DNA from: JAKAVN01 sp963796565
Lineage (GTDB): Bacteria; Desulfobacterota; Binatia; Binatales; Binataceae
DNA: 64,000 bases
Assembly (NCBI GenBank): GCA_963796565.1
Contig: CAWCMA010000001.1
Span: 496,001 to 560,000, forward strand
Direction: 5' to 3'
The position numbers were made by a program, and so were the translations under genes. The number at the start of each line of letters is the position of its first letter. Position 1 is the first letter of the stretch. Below the pieces are notes generated by a model. It did no database searches. It saw only the letters and a program-made list of their open reading frames with translations, and had not been told where the DNA came from. Shown here in pieces: positions 17,089 through 26,891 of this stretch.

Positions 17089-19827
17089 ATGCGCTGGACC
17101 ACAGACAAAATCCGTCAATCATTCCTCGATTTTTTCAGAGAGCGCGGTCATCAGATCGTCCCCTCGGCCTCGCTCGTGCCCAAGGGCGACCCGACGTTGC
17201 TGTTTACCAATGCCGGGATGGTCCCGTTCAAGGACTATTTCCTCGGTCTCCGCACGCCGGCTGCGGCGCGCGTCGCCGATTGCCAGAAGTGCCTCAGGAT
17301 TTCCGGCAAGCACAACGACCTCGAAGCGGTCGGCCGCGACTCGTACCATCACACGTTCTTCGAGATGCTCGGCAACTGGTCGTTCGGCGATTACTACAAA
17401 AAAGAGGCGATAGCGTTTCACTGGGAGCTGATTAACCAGGTCTGGGGCATTTCGGCCGACCGACTATGGGCGACCGTCTACAAGGACGACGACGAGGCCG
17501 AACACGCCTGGCTCGAACTGAGATACCTGCCGCGCGAACGAATCCTGCGCTGCGATGAGAAGGACAATTTCTGGGAGATGGGCGAGACCGGGCCATGCGG
17601 TCCATGTTCCGAAATTCATATCGATCGCGGCGTTGCCGCCTGCAACCAGAGCGGCCACGCGGATTCGAGCGAACAGTGCGCGGTCAACGTCGAGGGATGC
17701 TCGCGGTTTATCGAACTGGCGAATCTGGTGTTCATCCAGTTCAACCGCGACGCGTCGAGGAAGCTGACGCCGCTGCCGCTGAAACACGTCGATACGGGCA
17801 CGGGCCTGGAGCGCGTCGCGTCGGTATTGCAGAGCCTCGAGGAATCGAAGCGGCTCGGAAAGGATGTCGTTCTCGGCAATTACGACACAGATGTTTTCAG
17901 ACGCATCATTGTTGATCCACAATCAGAACTAGGCCTGAACGAGCGCACTAGGCGCGGCTGGCCGCTCGCAATTCAGGAGTTCGTTGTTTCGGTAGGAAAC
18001 CACGTAAAATACGGCGATTCGCCAGAATACGACGTCTCGTACCGAGCCATCGCGGATCACATTCGAGCGATCAGCTTTTTGATCGCTGATGGCCTCGAAC
18101 CTAGCAACACCGGTCGCGGCTACGTTTTAAGACGGCTGATTCGTAGAGCAGCACGCCATGGGCGCAAGCTTCAGGTAGATCTCGAATTTCTAAGTATACT
18201 TTGTCGAACGGTCGCTGCAGTTATGGGCGATGCGTATCCTGAATTGCGCAAAAACGAAGATCGGTTGGTAGAGGTGGTGCGGGGCGAGGTAATCAACTTC
18301 GATGCCCAGCTTGAGCTCGGCCTCAGCGCGCTTGGCCAAGAGCGACAGCGCGTGAGGAGCTTAGGACTAAAGGAACTCCCGGGCGAAGCTGCTTTCAGGC
18401 TCTACGACACGTATGGGTTCCCACTCGACCTGACACAAGACGTCTTGCGCGATGATGGAATCGAGGTCGACGTCACCGAGTTCAATCGCCTCATGGAAGA
18501 GCAGCGCGAGCGCGGACGCGCCGCGCGCAAGGACGATACGGTCGCTCTCGAAATAAAGTTGGACGCCGGCGCCGCCTCGCGCTTCATCGGGCACCATCGC
18601 TACGACGCCGACTCCGAAGTGCTCGCGGCCCATCGCGACGGCGAAAATCGCATCTTCGTGGTGACCGCCGAAACGCCCTTCTACCCCGAAGGCGGCGGCC
18701 AGATCGGTGACCGTGGCGTAATCGAATCCGCCTCCGGAGCGATCCTCGAAGTCGTCGATACGCGCAAGGCCGACGGCTCGATCCTCCATGTTGGGCGCCT
18801 CGTGCGCGGCGAGCCGGGCGACTTCGAGCGCGGGCGGCGGGTCAAGCTCGTCGTCGATCGCGCGCGCCATGACGCCGCGATGCTCAATCATTCGGCCACC
18901 CATATCCTGCATTACGCGCTGCGCGACGTGCTCGGCTCCGGGGTCCATCAGGCGGGCTCGCTGGTCGCGCCAGACCGCCTGCGCTTCGATTTCGCGCACG
19001 CGGGCCCGATCGGCGAGGGCGACCTGGCGACGATCGAAGAGGAGATCAACGCGCGCATTCGCGAAAACGCCGAGGTCGTGACCGAAGAGATGGCTTACGA
19101 CGACGCCATCAAGGCCGGCGCGCTCGCGTTTTTCGGCGACAAGTACGGCGACGTGGTGCGCGTGGTGCGGATGGGCGACTTCTCGGTTGAACTGTGCGGC
19201 GGCACTCACGTCGGACGCACCGGCGACATCGGAGTTTTCAAGCTCGAGGCAGAATCGGGCGTTGCCGCGGGCGTGCGCCGAATCGAAGCCGCGACGGGGC
19301 AGGGTGCGCTGGAGGCGATTCGCCGCCGCGAGCGAATCCTCGAGACGATCGGAGGCCATCTGGGGGCGCGCGACGACGCGGTGGTCGAGCGCCTCGAACG
19401 GGTGCTCGCGCGCGAGAAAGAGCTCGAGAAAAAGCTCCGCGCGCTCGAACAGAAGCTGGTTGCGGGCGACGGCGTGGCGGGCGGCGCGGATGCCGAGAAG
19501 GTCCGTGAGGCCGGCGGCGTGAAGGTCGTCACGCGGCGCGTGGAAGGCGTCGACCCGCGCGCGTTACGCGAGATGGCCGACCGGCTGCGTCAGAAATATG
19601 GCTCGGCAGTGGTCGCGATCGGCTCGGTGGTCGACGACAAGGTGACAATCCTGGTCGCGGTCACACCTGACCTGACCGGCCGAATCAAGGCCGGCGAGAT
19701 CGTGAAGCAGATTGCTCCGATCATCGGCGGAACAGGCGGCGGGCGGCCGGACTTCGCACAGGCCGGAGGTCGCGACCCCTCGCGCCTGGACGAGGCGCTG
19801 GAACGCGTTGCCGCGCTGATCGCGTGA
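17089..19827 (+). CDS. alaS: Alanyl-tRNA synthetase
   Basis: A full-length 912-residue AlaRS. The class II core begins DPTLLFTNAGMVPFKDYF near residue 34, with HHTFFEMLGNWSFGDY near 87 and DTGTGLERVASVLQ near 237. The editing domain carries NHSATHILH near 603 and CGGTHVGRTGDIG near 704, and the C-Ala domain ends with GGTGGGRPDFAQAGG. It charges tRNA-Ala and clears mischarged Ser/Gly. Roughly 17850-18480 is clearly more AT-rich and uses different codons from the flanks although the protein stays intact, a sign of recombination. It is 36 residues longer than E. coli AlaRS, partly from an insertion near residue 255. No good ribosome site precedes the ATG. Confidence 0.97.
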   Translation: MRWTTDKIRQSFLDFFRERGHQIVPSASLVPKGDPTLLFTNAGMVPFKDYFLGLRTPAAARVADCQKCLRISGKHNDLEAVGRDSYHHTFFEMLGNWSFGDYYKKEAIAFHWELINQVWGISADRLWATVYKDDDEAEHAWLELRYLPRERILRCDEKDNFWEMGETGPCGPCSEIHIDRGVAACNQSGHADSSEQCAVNVEGCSRFIELANLVFIQFNRDASRKLTPLPLKHVDTGTGLERVASVLQSLEESKRLGKDVVLGNYDTDVFRRIIVDPQSELGLNERTRRGWPLAIQEFVVSVGNHVKYGDSPEYDVSYRAIADHIRAISFLIADGLEPSNTGRGYVLRRLIRRAARHGRKLQVDLEFLSILCRTVAAVMGDAYPELRKNEDRLVEVVRGEVINFDAQLELGLSALGQERQRVRSLGLKELPGEAAFRLYDTYGFPLDLTQDVLRDDGIEVDVTEFNRLMEEQRERGRAARKDDTVALEIKLDAGAASRFIGHHRYDADSEVLAAHRDGENRIFVVTAETPFYPEGGGQIGDRGVIESASGAILEVVDTRKADGSILHVGRLVRGEPGDFERGRRVKLVVDRARHDAAMLNHSATHILHYALRDVLGSGVHQAGSLVAPDRLRFDFAHAGPIGEGDLATIEEEINARIRENAEVVTEEMAYDDAIKAGALAFFGDKYGDVVRVVRMGDFSVELCGGTHVGRTGDIGVFKLEAESGVAAGVRRIEAATGQGALEAIRRRERILETIGGHLGARDDAVVERLERVLAREKELEKKLRALEQKLVAGDGVAGGADAEKVREAGGVKVVTRRVEGVDPRALREMADRLRQKYGSAVVAIGSVVDDKVTILVAVTPDLTGRIKAGEIVKQIAPIIGGTGGGRPDFAQAGGRDPSRLDEALERVAALIA

Positions 19828-19994
19828 TTTATCTGGTAACTTGCGCTCAACCACACGTTTAATTTGCGCGTCACAAGGCCGGGCTTTAAAAGTGAGCGCG
19901 AAAAGAGCTACGATCCTCGCCAACGCGGCGGCCCAACTGACCCGGCTAGCGGGTCTCGGTCCCGTGAATAGACGGCACGAGGCTTAGCAACACC

Positions 19995-21011
<1,017 letters not shown>

Positions 21012-21014
21012 GGA

Positions 21015-21716
21015 GTGGCGGTCGCGCTGCGATGCGAGACCGGCCGCGGGCGGCCGTACGCGATGCGGCTGCGCGTCGACGCGCGGCGCCTGATGGCGCT
21101 CGTGGGGCTTGCGGCGTGCGAGCTGTCGATAGTCATCGCCGACGACGCCTTCGTTCAGGCGCTCAACCGAGACTTTCGCGGCAAGGATCGGCCTACCGAC
21201 GTGCTGTCGTTCTCGCAGCTTGATGTAGCGCACGACGTGCGCGCCGAGGAAGTGCGCCCGGGTCCGGGTCAGCGCCGCGCGGCGCAGCCGCGCGGCGCTG
21301 ACCCGGACCTCGCGGCCGGCCGGCGGCGGCGCGGGATCGCCGCCGCGCCGCCGTCACCCGGCGGGCTTGCGGAGCCGGCACCAGCGGGCACGCTCGTGCC
21401 GGCTCCGGGGACGGCGCTGGGCGACGTCGTGATTTCGGTGGACACGGCGCGCCGCCAGGCGCGCCGGCTCGGCCTCGCGCCGGCGGTGCGGATGCGCACG
21501 CTGCTGGTGCATGGCTTGCTGCATCTGCTGGGTTACGACCACGAGCGCTCGCTGGCCGAGGCACGACGGATGTTCGCGCGCGAGCGCGAACTAGCCGCGG
21601 CGCTTGGCCGGCAGCGCATCGCGCGGCCGGCCAAACCGGCCAAACCCGCGGCGCCGGCGCGCGCGGTGCGTGTGGCGCGCGGAGAGCCAAAGCCGCGTCG
21701 AGGCTCGAAGAGATGA
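21015..21716 (+). CDS. ybeY: YbeY rRNA maturation endonuclease with a large palindromic insertion
   Basis: The zinc motif HGLLHLLGYDHE (His166, His170, His176) and the RGKDRPTDVLSF stretch (residues 55-66) identify YbeY, which acts in 16S rRNA 3'-end processing and ribosome quality control. In other bacteria about 11 residues join LSF to LGD; here about 64 residues (71-134) do, rich in Arg, Ala, Gly and Pro. This insertion is coded by DNA with three successive hairpins (21261-21407). It is in frame and the downstream motifs are intact, so the protein is probably functional. A basic, Ala/Pro/Lys-rich tail of about 35 residues follows the core. The start is GTG after GGGA; its stop overlaps the next gene (ATGA). 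Confidence 0.93.
   Translation: MAVALRCETGRGRPYAMRLRVDARRLMALVGLAACELSIVIADDAFVQALNRDFRGKDRPTDVLSFSQLDVAHDVRAEEVRPGPGQRRAAQPRGADPDLAAGRRRRGIAAAPPSPGGLAEPAPAGTLVPAPGTALGDVVISVDTARRQARRLGLAPAVRMRTLLVHGLLHLLGYDHERSLAEARRMFARERELAAALGRQRIARPAKPAKPAAPARAVRVARGEPKPRRGSKR
21261..21309. repeat. Perfect 49-base palindrome (23-base arms) inside ybeY
   Basis: Arms 21261-21283 and 21287-21309 are exact reverse complements, separated by GCA. The left arm contains GGTCAGC at offset 7-13. Arm length, loop length and the position of GGTCAGC match the palindrome at 29907-29955. It is read in frame as part of the extra YbeY segment. Confidence 0.9.
21324..21407. repeat. Two further hairpins in the ybeY insertion
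   Basis: The first pairs 21324-21334 with 21343-21353 (11 bases, 8-base loop). The second pairs 21370-21381 with 21396-21407 (12 bases, 14-base loop, outer part GGAGCCGGCAC). With the 49-base palindrome they fill nearly the whole extra coding segment. Confidence 0.75.
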
Positions 21717-22264
21717 CCGCGCAGCGCCTGAAAATGCCGTCGGCCGCGATGCTCACGCATTTCACGCGTGCTGGAAAGACGGAGTCCGCTCTCGACAACC
21801 TGATCAGCATCCTGCGCGACGGCGTCATCCGCGGTTCGACGCGGATGGTGCGTGAAGGCCGCGCCGTCGTATGCATGTTCGACGTACCGATCCGTGATTT
21901 GCGCGGGTTGCTTGACCAGCGCAACCGACGCCGCTATGAGCCCTTCGGGGTCGCGATTGAGAAAAGGTATGCTTTCAAGATGGGTGCGCGACCGGTCATC
22001 TATATGCCGTGGGACGAAGCTGAAAGTTTGCTCGCTCCGGGCGAGCGATGGCGCGTGGTCGCCCTTGAACTTGAGCGTGACGTGCCGATCGATTGGAGTT
22101 ATGAGCGTGAGTGGCGGCTCGCGGGCGATCTCGCCCTGCCTGCCAGCCGCGCGGTTGCGCTGGTCGAGAGCTGGCGCGACGCCGACGAAATCTACGACCG
22201 CTTCCAGGGTCAGCCGCCATGCGCCGGAGTGATACCGCTTCGCGAGCTGTTCGGGACGTCTTGA
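21713..22264 (+). CDS. AbiGi-like (PF10899-type) protein embedded in the ybeY-lnt operon
   Basis: A 183-residue protein with LTHFT near residue 14, CMFDVPIRDL near 55, PFGVAIEKRYAFKMGARPVIYM near 78-99 and YEREWRLAG near 132. This order (HFT, C-x-D-x-P, FG-I-x-K-x-A-x3-G-x-x-P-V-x-Y, EREWR) recalls the abortive-phage-resistance AbiGi family and related ADP-ribosyltransferase-like folds. The assignment is from memory of motifs, so it is moderate. It overlaps ybeY by four bases (ATGA) and runs into lnt, so it is co-expressed with housekeeping genes. No toxin partner is visible nearby, which argues for either a domesticated role or a solo effector. Confidence 0.7.
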   Translation: MTAQRLKMPSAAMLTHFTRAGKTESALDNLISILRDGVIRGSTRMVREGRAVVCMFDVPIRDLRGLLDQRNRRRYEPFGVAIEKRYAFKMGARPVIYMPWDEAESLLAPGERWRVVALELERDVPIDWSYEREWRLAGDLALPASRAVALVESWRDADEIYDRFQGQPPCAGVIPLRELFGTS

Positions 22265-23883
22265 GCGGCCCGCTCAATACCCCGACCCGCCTTGCGTTAT
22301 GCGTCATCAGCGGCGTAGCGCTGGGCGTCGCTTTTCCCAAGTTCGACATCAACCTGCTCGCGTGGGTCGCCTTCGTTCCGCTGCTCCAGGCGATCGAGGG
22401 CGAGAGCACGGGCCGGGTGTTCGGCTACGCCTGGTTTCAGGGTTTGGTGTGCTACGTGGTGTCGCTTTACTGGATCGAGTTCACGCTACATCACTTCGCC
22501 GGCGTCAATCCCATCCTGGCCGCGGGGCCGCTGGTGTTGCTGGCGGCGGTCATGGCGCTGTTTTCGGGACTTGCGATTTGGGCGGCGGAGTTGGCGACTG
22601 TACGTCTCGGGCTGCCGATCTTCGTCACGTTGCCGATTGCGTGGCCGGCGGTGGAATGGCTGCGCAGTTTTTTTCCGATCGGGTTTCCGTGGAACCTGCT
22701 CGGCTACACGGCTTATCGCAACCTCGAACTGATCCAGTTCGCCGAGATTACCGGCGTCTACGGCGTTTCGGCGCTGATCGTGTTCTTCAATGCGGTGGTT
22801 TTTATCGTCCTGTTCGGGCGCCATTCGCGCCGCGTTCAGACCTGGAGCCTCGGCACGTTGACGGCCCTGATGCTGGCGGCGCTGGTTTTCGGGGCTGTGC
22901 GCATGAACGCGGTGGAATCGCAGCAGCCGGCGGGGCGGCTGCGGGTTGCGATGGTGCAGGGCAACATCCCACAGAGCATCAAGTGGGACCCGGCGTTTCT
23001 CGACACCAGCTTCAACGTTTATTCGGACCAGACTCAGCAGGCTTCGCGCCATCACGTCGACTTGGTGGTATGGCCGGAGGCGGCGGCGGCGTTTTTCTTC
23101 CAGCCCACCGCACTCTATCCGCCGCGCTTCGCCGGCGACGCGCTCTACCGCGACCGCCTGCTCAAGTTGGCGGCTGATACCGGCGATCCGATCCTGTTCG
23201 GCGCGCCCGCGCTCGGTGTTGCCCCCGACGGCCAGATTGGCACCTACAACCGCGCCTACCTGGTCTCGGGCACGGGCAAGGTGGTCGACTACTACGACAA
23301 GATCCAGTTGGTGCCGTTCGGCGAGTACGTGCCGATGCGTCCGCTGGTGGGGTTTCTCGTCAACCGCATCGTGCATGGTTTCGGTGACATGATTCCTGGA
23401 AGCGTGCAGACGCTGTTCCCGCTCAAGGGCGCTAAGCTAGGCGTGCTGATTTGCTACGAGAGCATCTTTCCCGATCTCACGCGGAGCGCGGTCAAGCGTG
23501 GCGCCGACGTGCTGGTCAACATCACCAACGACGCCTGGTACGGCGAGAGTTCGGCCCCATACCAGTTGCTTGCGATGACGGCGATGCGCGCGGTGGAGAC
23601 CAAGGTTCCGGTAGTGCGGGTGGCCAACACCGGGATAAGCGCGGTGATCGACCCCTACGGCAGAATCACGGCGCGCACGCCCTTGTTCAAGCGCGGCACC
23701 GAGATTGAGGACGTGAGCTGGCGTCCGCGGCGCACGGTCTATACGGTGGTCGGCGATCTGTTTTCGGAGATTTGCTTCGTCCTGACGCTGATCGGGGTGC
23801 TGCTCGCGATCCTGCGCGGCCGCGGTGTACAAACGGCACCGTCACCGGCCGCCGGCGGTCTCAATCGCAATGGGAGTGGTTGA
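22219..23883 (+). CDS. lnt: Apolipoprotein N-acyltransferase
   Basis: An N-terminal block of about seven membrane segments (residues about 20-240) is followed by a nitrilase-fold domain. The catalytic Glu-Lys-Cys triad is visible as VVWPEAAAAFF, YYDKIQLVPFGEYVP and GVLICYESIFP. The enzyme adds the third acyl chain to lipoproteins at the inner membrane of diderm bacteria. Two starts are possible: ATG at 22219 with AGGG eight bases upstream, overlapping the preceding gene by 46 bases, or TTG at 22261, which overlaps its stop (TTGA). It follows phoH, ybeY and the AbiGi-like gene in one rightward operon and precedes prfB. Confidence 0.93.
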   Translation: MRRSDTASRAVRDVLSGPLNTPTRLALCVISGVALGVAFPKFDINLLAWVAFVPLLQAIEGESTGRVFGYAWFQGLVCYVVSLYWIEFTLHHFAGVNPILAAGPLVLLAAVMALFSGLAIWAAELATVRLGLPIFVTLPIAWPAVEWLRSFFPIGFPWNLLGYTAYRNLELIQFAEITGVYGVSALIVFFNAVVFIVLFGRHSRRVQTWSLGTLTALMLAALVFGAVRMNAVESQQPAGRLRVAMVQGNIPQSIKWDPAFLDTSFNVYSDQTQQASRHHVDLVVWPEAAAAFFFQPTALYPPRFAGDALYRDRLLKLAADTGDPILFGAPALGVAPDGQIGTYNRAYLVSGTGKVVDYYDKIQLVPFGEYVPMRPLVGFLVNRIVHGFGDMIPGSVQTLFPLKGAKLGVLICYESIFPDLTRSAVKRGADVLVNITNDAWYGESSAPYQLLAMTAMRAVETKVPVVRVANTGISAVIDPYGRITARTPLFKRGTEIEDVSWRPRRTVYTVVGDLFSEICFVLTLIGVLLAILRGRGVQTAPSPAAGGLNRNGSG

Positions 23884-23988
23884 CGGGTGCGGCAGCGGTG
23901 TTCGTCGAGGCCATTAAGCTGCGGGTCTGTATCTGGCACAATGATCGATGCAGCGGACGCGATGTCCCGCTCGGAGAGAGACGAAAGC

Positions 23989-25120
23989 ATGGAACTCAGC
24001 GAAATGCGCGATCAGGTAGCCGACTTCGAAACCCGCACCGAAAAACTCGGGAGGCGTCTTTGACGTCGCTCGCCTTAGGACTCGTCACGAAGAACTGCTG
24101 AAAGAGACCGGCAAGCCCGGCTTCTGGGATCGGCCCGATACCGCCCAAGCCACGCTCAAGGAAAACGACCGCATCAACGAACAGCTCACGGGCTTCGAAC
24201 GGCTGCGCGCGGCGCTCGACGAGGCACGGCTCTATCTCTCGATGGCCGAGGAGGAAGGCCGCGACGACTCCGAGGCGGCGCACGAGACCGAAGCGGCGCT
24301 AGGCAGGGCGCGCGGCGAAATCGAGCGCCAGGAATTGCAGGTGATGCTCGGCGGCGAATACGACCGGCTCGGCGCGATCGTATCGATCCATCCCGGCGCC
24401 GGCGGGCTCGAAGCGCAGGACTGGGCCGAGATGCTGCTCAGGTTGTACCTGCGATGGGCCGAGCGGCGCGGTTACAAGACCGAGCTTGCCGACCTACAGC
24501 CGGGCGACGGCGGCGGAATCAAAAGTGCGACCATCACGGTCGAAGGCGACTACGCCTATGGCTACCTCAGGGCCGAGGCCGGGATCCATCGCCTGGTGCG
24601 CATCTCGCCGTTTGACGCCAACGCGCGCCGCCATACCTCGTTCGCCTCGGTTTTCGTCTTTCCCGCGATCGACGACAAGGTCGAGGTGACAATCAATCCC
24701 GCCGATCTGCGGGTCGATACCTTTCGCGCCAGCGGCGCCGGCGGCCAGCACGTCAACAAGACCGACTCCGCCGTCCGGATGACGCATTTTCCGAGCGGCA
24801 TCGTGGTGAGCTGTCAGAACGAGCGCTCGCAGCACAAGAACCGCGCGATGGCGATGAAGATTCTGCGCGCGCGGCTGTTCGAACTCGAGGAGCGCAAGAA
24901 GCGCGAGCAGTTCGAGCAGTTCACCAAGGACAAAAAGGACATCACCTGGGGCAGCCAGATTCGTTCCTACGTCCTGCAACCGTATCGCATGGTCAAGGAC
25001 CATCGCACCGGAGTCGAGATCGGCAACACCGACGCCGTACTCGACGGCGCGATCGATCCGTTTATCGAGGCCTACCTGATGGGCGTGCGAAAATCGGGCG
25101 CCGAGGTGGCCCCGGCCTGA
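23989..25120 (+). CDS. prfB: Peptide chain release factor 2, with programmed +1 frameshift
   Basis: Translation begins at ATG 23989 (GGAG upstream), reads 24 codons to CTT at 24058, then meets TGA at 24061. A +1 shift continues from 24062 to the stop at 25120, giving about 376 residues. The second part has the stop-codon recognition tripeptide SPF (VRISPFDANARRHTSF) and the GGQ motif (GAGGQHVNKTDSAVRMTHF). RF2 releases peptides at UGA and UAA, and low RF2 favours the frameshift, so the gene self-regulates. The slippery site CTTTGAC is preceded by a GGGAGG ribosome-site-like stretch at the usual distance. Confidence 0.96.
24049..24064 (+). promoter_or_regulatory. prfB programmed frameshift site
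   Basis: GGGAGG (24049-24054), three spacer bases, then CTT TGA C (24058-24064). This is the classic RF2 recoding signal: an internal ribosome-binding-like sequence pulls the ribosome into +1 while it pauses at the UGA that RF2 itself reads. Confidence 0.95.
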
Positions 25121-25222
25121 GGTCGGCTCTGACCGCGCTTGTACGGTGCCGCCGCGATGGCGCAAAATCAAACGGCGCGTGCATGATGCAGCGCCCGCCG
25201 CAAGCAGCATCAAGGAGCTGCC

Positions 25223-25927
25223 ATGGGAGACGCTATGGTCGACGTTTATTTCTGGATGACCCCCAACGGCTACAAGGTCACGATCGCACTGGAAGAGTTG
25301 GGGATGCCCTACAACGTGATCCCGATCAATATCGGCAAAGGCGATCAGTTCAAGCCCGAGTTCCTCAAGGTGAGCCCCAACAACAAGATTCCCGCGATGG
25401 TCGATCATGACGGTCCGGGCGGCAAGCCGATCTCGATTTTCGAGTCGGGCGCGATGCTGATTTATCTTGCCGAGAAGAGCGGCAAGCTGATGCCGAAAGA
25501 GCCGCGCGGGCGCTACAACGTTCTCGAGTGGCTGATGTTCCAGATGGCGAGCGTCGGCCCGATGCTCGGCCAGGCGCATCACTTCCGCCGCTACGCGCCC
25601 GAACAGATTCAATACGCGATCGACCGCTACACCAACGAGGCCAGGCGCATCTACAACGTGATCGACAAGCGCCTGGGCGAAGCGCCATACCTCGCCGGCG
25701 ACTACTCGATCGCCGACATCGCGACCTATCCGTGGCTGCGGCCGCATAAATGGCAGGGACAGGAACTCGAGAACTTCCCGCATCTCAAGCGCTGGTACGA
25801 CGAACTCGAAAAGCGCCCCGCGGTGCAGAAGGGATGCGCGGTCATGTCCGAGCACCTGCATCACGGGCCGCCAGACAAGGAGTCGTGGCAGGCGCTGTTC
25901 GGCCCCAAGCAGTACGAAAAGCGCTAG
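25223..25927 (+). CDS. Glutathione S-transferase family protein (YfcG/YghU-like)
   Basis: A 234-residue GST. The thioredoxin-like N-domain starts VYFWMTPNGYKVTIALEE with the PNGYK segment seen in YfcG/Ure2p-like members, followed by NNKIPAM (cis-proline) and FESGAMLIYLAE (glutathione contact). The helical C-domain has YLAGDYSIADIATYPWL, the conserved N-capping motif. Such enzymes act as disulfide-bond oxidoreductases using glutathione. The ATG follows AAGGAG at a good distance. It stands alone between prfB and the convergent panE-like gene. Confidence 0.92.
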   Translation: MGDAMVDVYFWMTPNGYKVTIALEELGMPYNVIPINIGKGDQFKPEFLKVSPNNKIPAMVDHDGPGGKPISIFESGAMLIYLAEKSGKLMPKEPRGRYNVLEWLMFQMASVGPMLGQAHHFRRYAPEQIQYAIDRYTNEARRIYNVIDKRLGEAPYLAGDYSIADIATYPWLRPHKWQGQELENFPHLKRWYDELEKRPAVQKGCAVMSEHLHHGPPDKESWQALFGPKQYEKR

Positions 25928-25956
25928 GCGCAAGCGACCGCGGCGCGCGTCGCAGC

Positions 25957-26880
25957 CTACGAGCCGCGATGCGCGTCGAGCAGCTTCAGTAGCGCGTGCA
26001 CGGTCTCGGTGGCCGGCACGCTGACCCCGTGGCGGCGTGCGGCGCGCACCACGGCGCCGCTGATCGCGTCGTACTCCAGGCGCTTGCCGCGCTCGAGGTC
26101 CTGCAGCGTCGAGGTCTTGACCGCGTTCGCGTTGGAGAAGCCGCGCGCGATGTTGTAGTACGTCTCGACATCCTCGTCCGAGATGTGCGCGCCTTCGGCG
26201 CGTGCCGCGATCGCCGTCTCCGTCATCAGCCGATGAACCAACGCGGCGCCTTCGGGTTCGGCGAACATCCCGCCCAGCGTGCAGCGCGCGAGCGCGCTCA
26301 CCGTGTTGGTGCCGTTGTTGCCCATCAATTTTTTCCAGCGCACGCTCTTGAGATCGCGGGTCAGCTGGCCAAAAACTCCCGCATGTTTGAAGGCGTCGGC
26401 CATGCGCAGCGCGCGCGGCGTCTCGCGGCCGTCGAGTTCGCCGAATTCGATGATGCCCGACGCGGTATGGAGCAGCTTGCCGGGCGCAGTCAGTTCGGCG
26501 CCCACCCGCGCGTTGCCGCCCATCACCGATTCGCGCGGCAGCACCGTGCAGAGCGCCTCTTCGTTCTCGACCCCGTTCTGGATCGTCATCACCGCGCCGC
26601 CCTCGCCAAGGCATCCGTCGAGCAGGCGCGCCGTGGCGATCGTGTCGTAGGACTTGACGCAGAACAGGATTAGCTCGTAAGGCGCGAACTCGCGCGGGTT
26701 GTCTGTCGCTTTGACCTGCAACCGGAAATCGCCTTTAAAGCTCTTCACCTCGAGCCCGTGCTCGCGCAACGCGCGCAAATTTTCGCCGCGCGCGCAGTAG
26801 TAGACATCCTCGCCGGCCTGTTGCAGGCGGGCGCCGTAAAAAAGCCCGACCGCGCCCGCTCCCATGATTAGAATTTTCAT
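25957..26880 (-). CDS. panE: 2-dehydropantoate 2-reductase (PanE/ApbA family)
   Basis: The NADPH-binding motif GAGAVGLFYGARL opens the protein, followed by CVKSYDT near residue 67, the family stretch QNGVENEE near 94 and the catalytic-lysine region SVRWKKLMGNNGTNTVSAL near 170-190. Length (307 residues) is standard. It reduces ketopantoate to pantoate in CoA synthesis, and the upstream neighbour coaE, 11 bases away, supports that role. Many PanE-like paralogues have other substrates, so the assignment is not absolute. Start ATG 26880 has AGAGGA upstream. Confidence 0.88.
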   Translation of the reverse strand: MKILIMGAGAVGLFYGARLQQAGEDVYYCARGENLRALREHGLEVKSFKGDFRLQVKATDNPREFAPYELILFCVKSYDTIATARLLDGCLGEGGAVMTIQNGVENEEALCTVLPRESVMGGNARVGAELTAPGKLLHTASGIIEFGELDGRETPRALRMADAFKHAGVFGQLTRDLKSVRWKKLMGNNGTNTVSALARCTLGGMFAEPEGAALVHRLMTETAIAARAEGAHISDEDVETYYNIARGFSNANAVKTSTLQDLERGKRLEYDAISGAVVRAARRHGVSVPATETVHALLKLLDAHRGS

Positions 26881-26891
26881 CGCTGTCCTCT

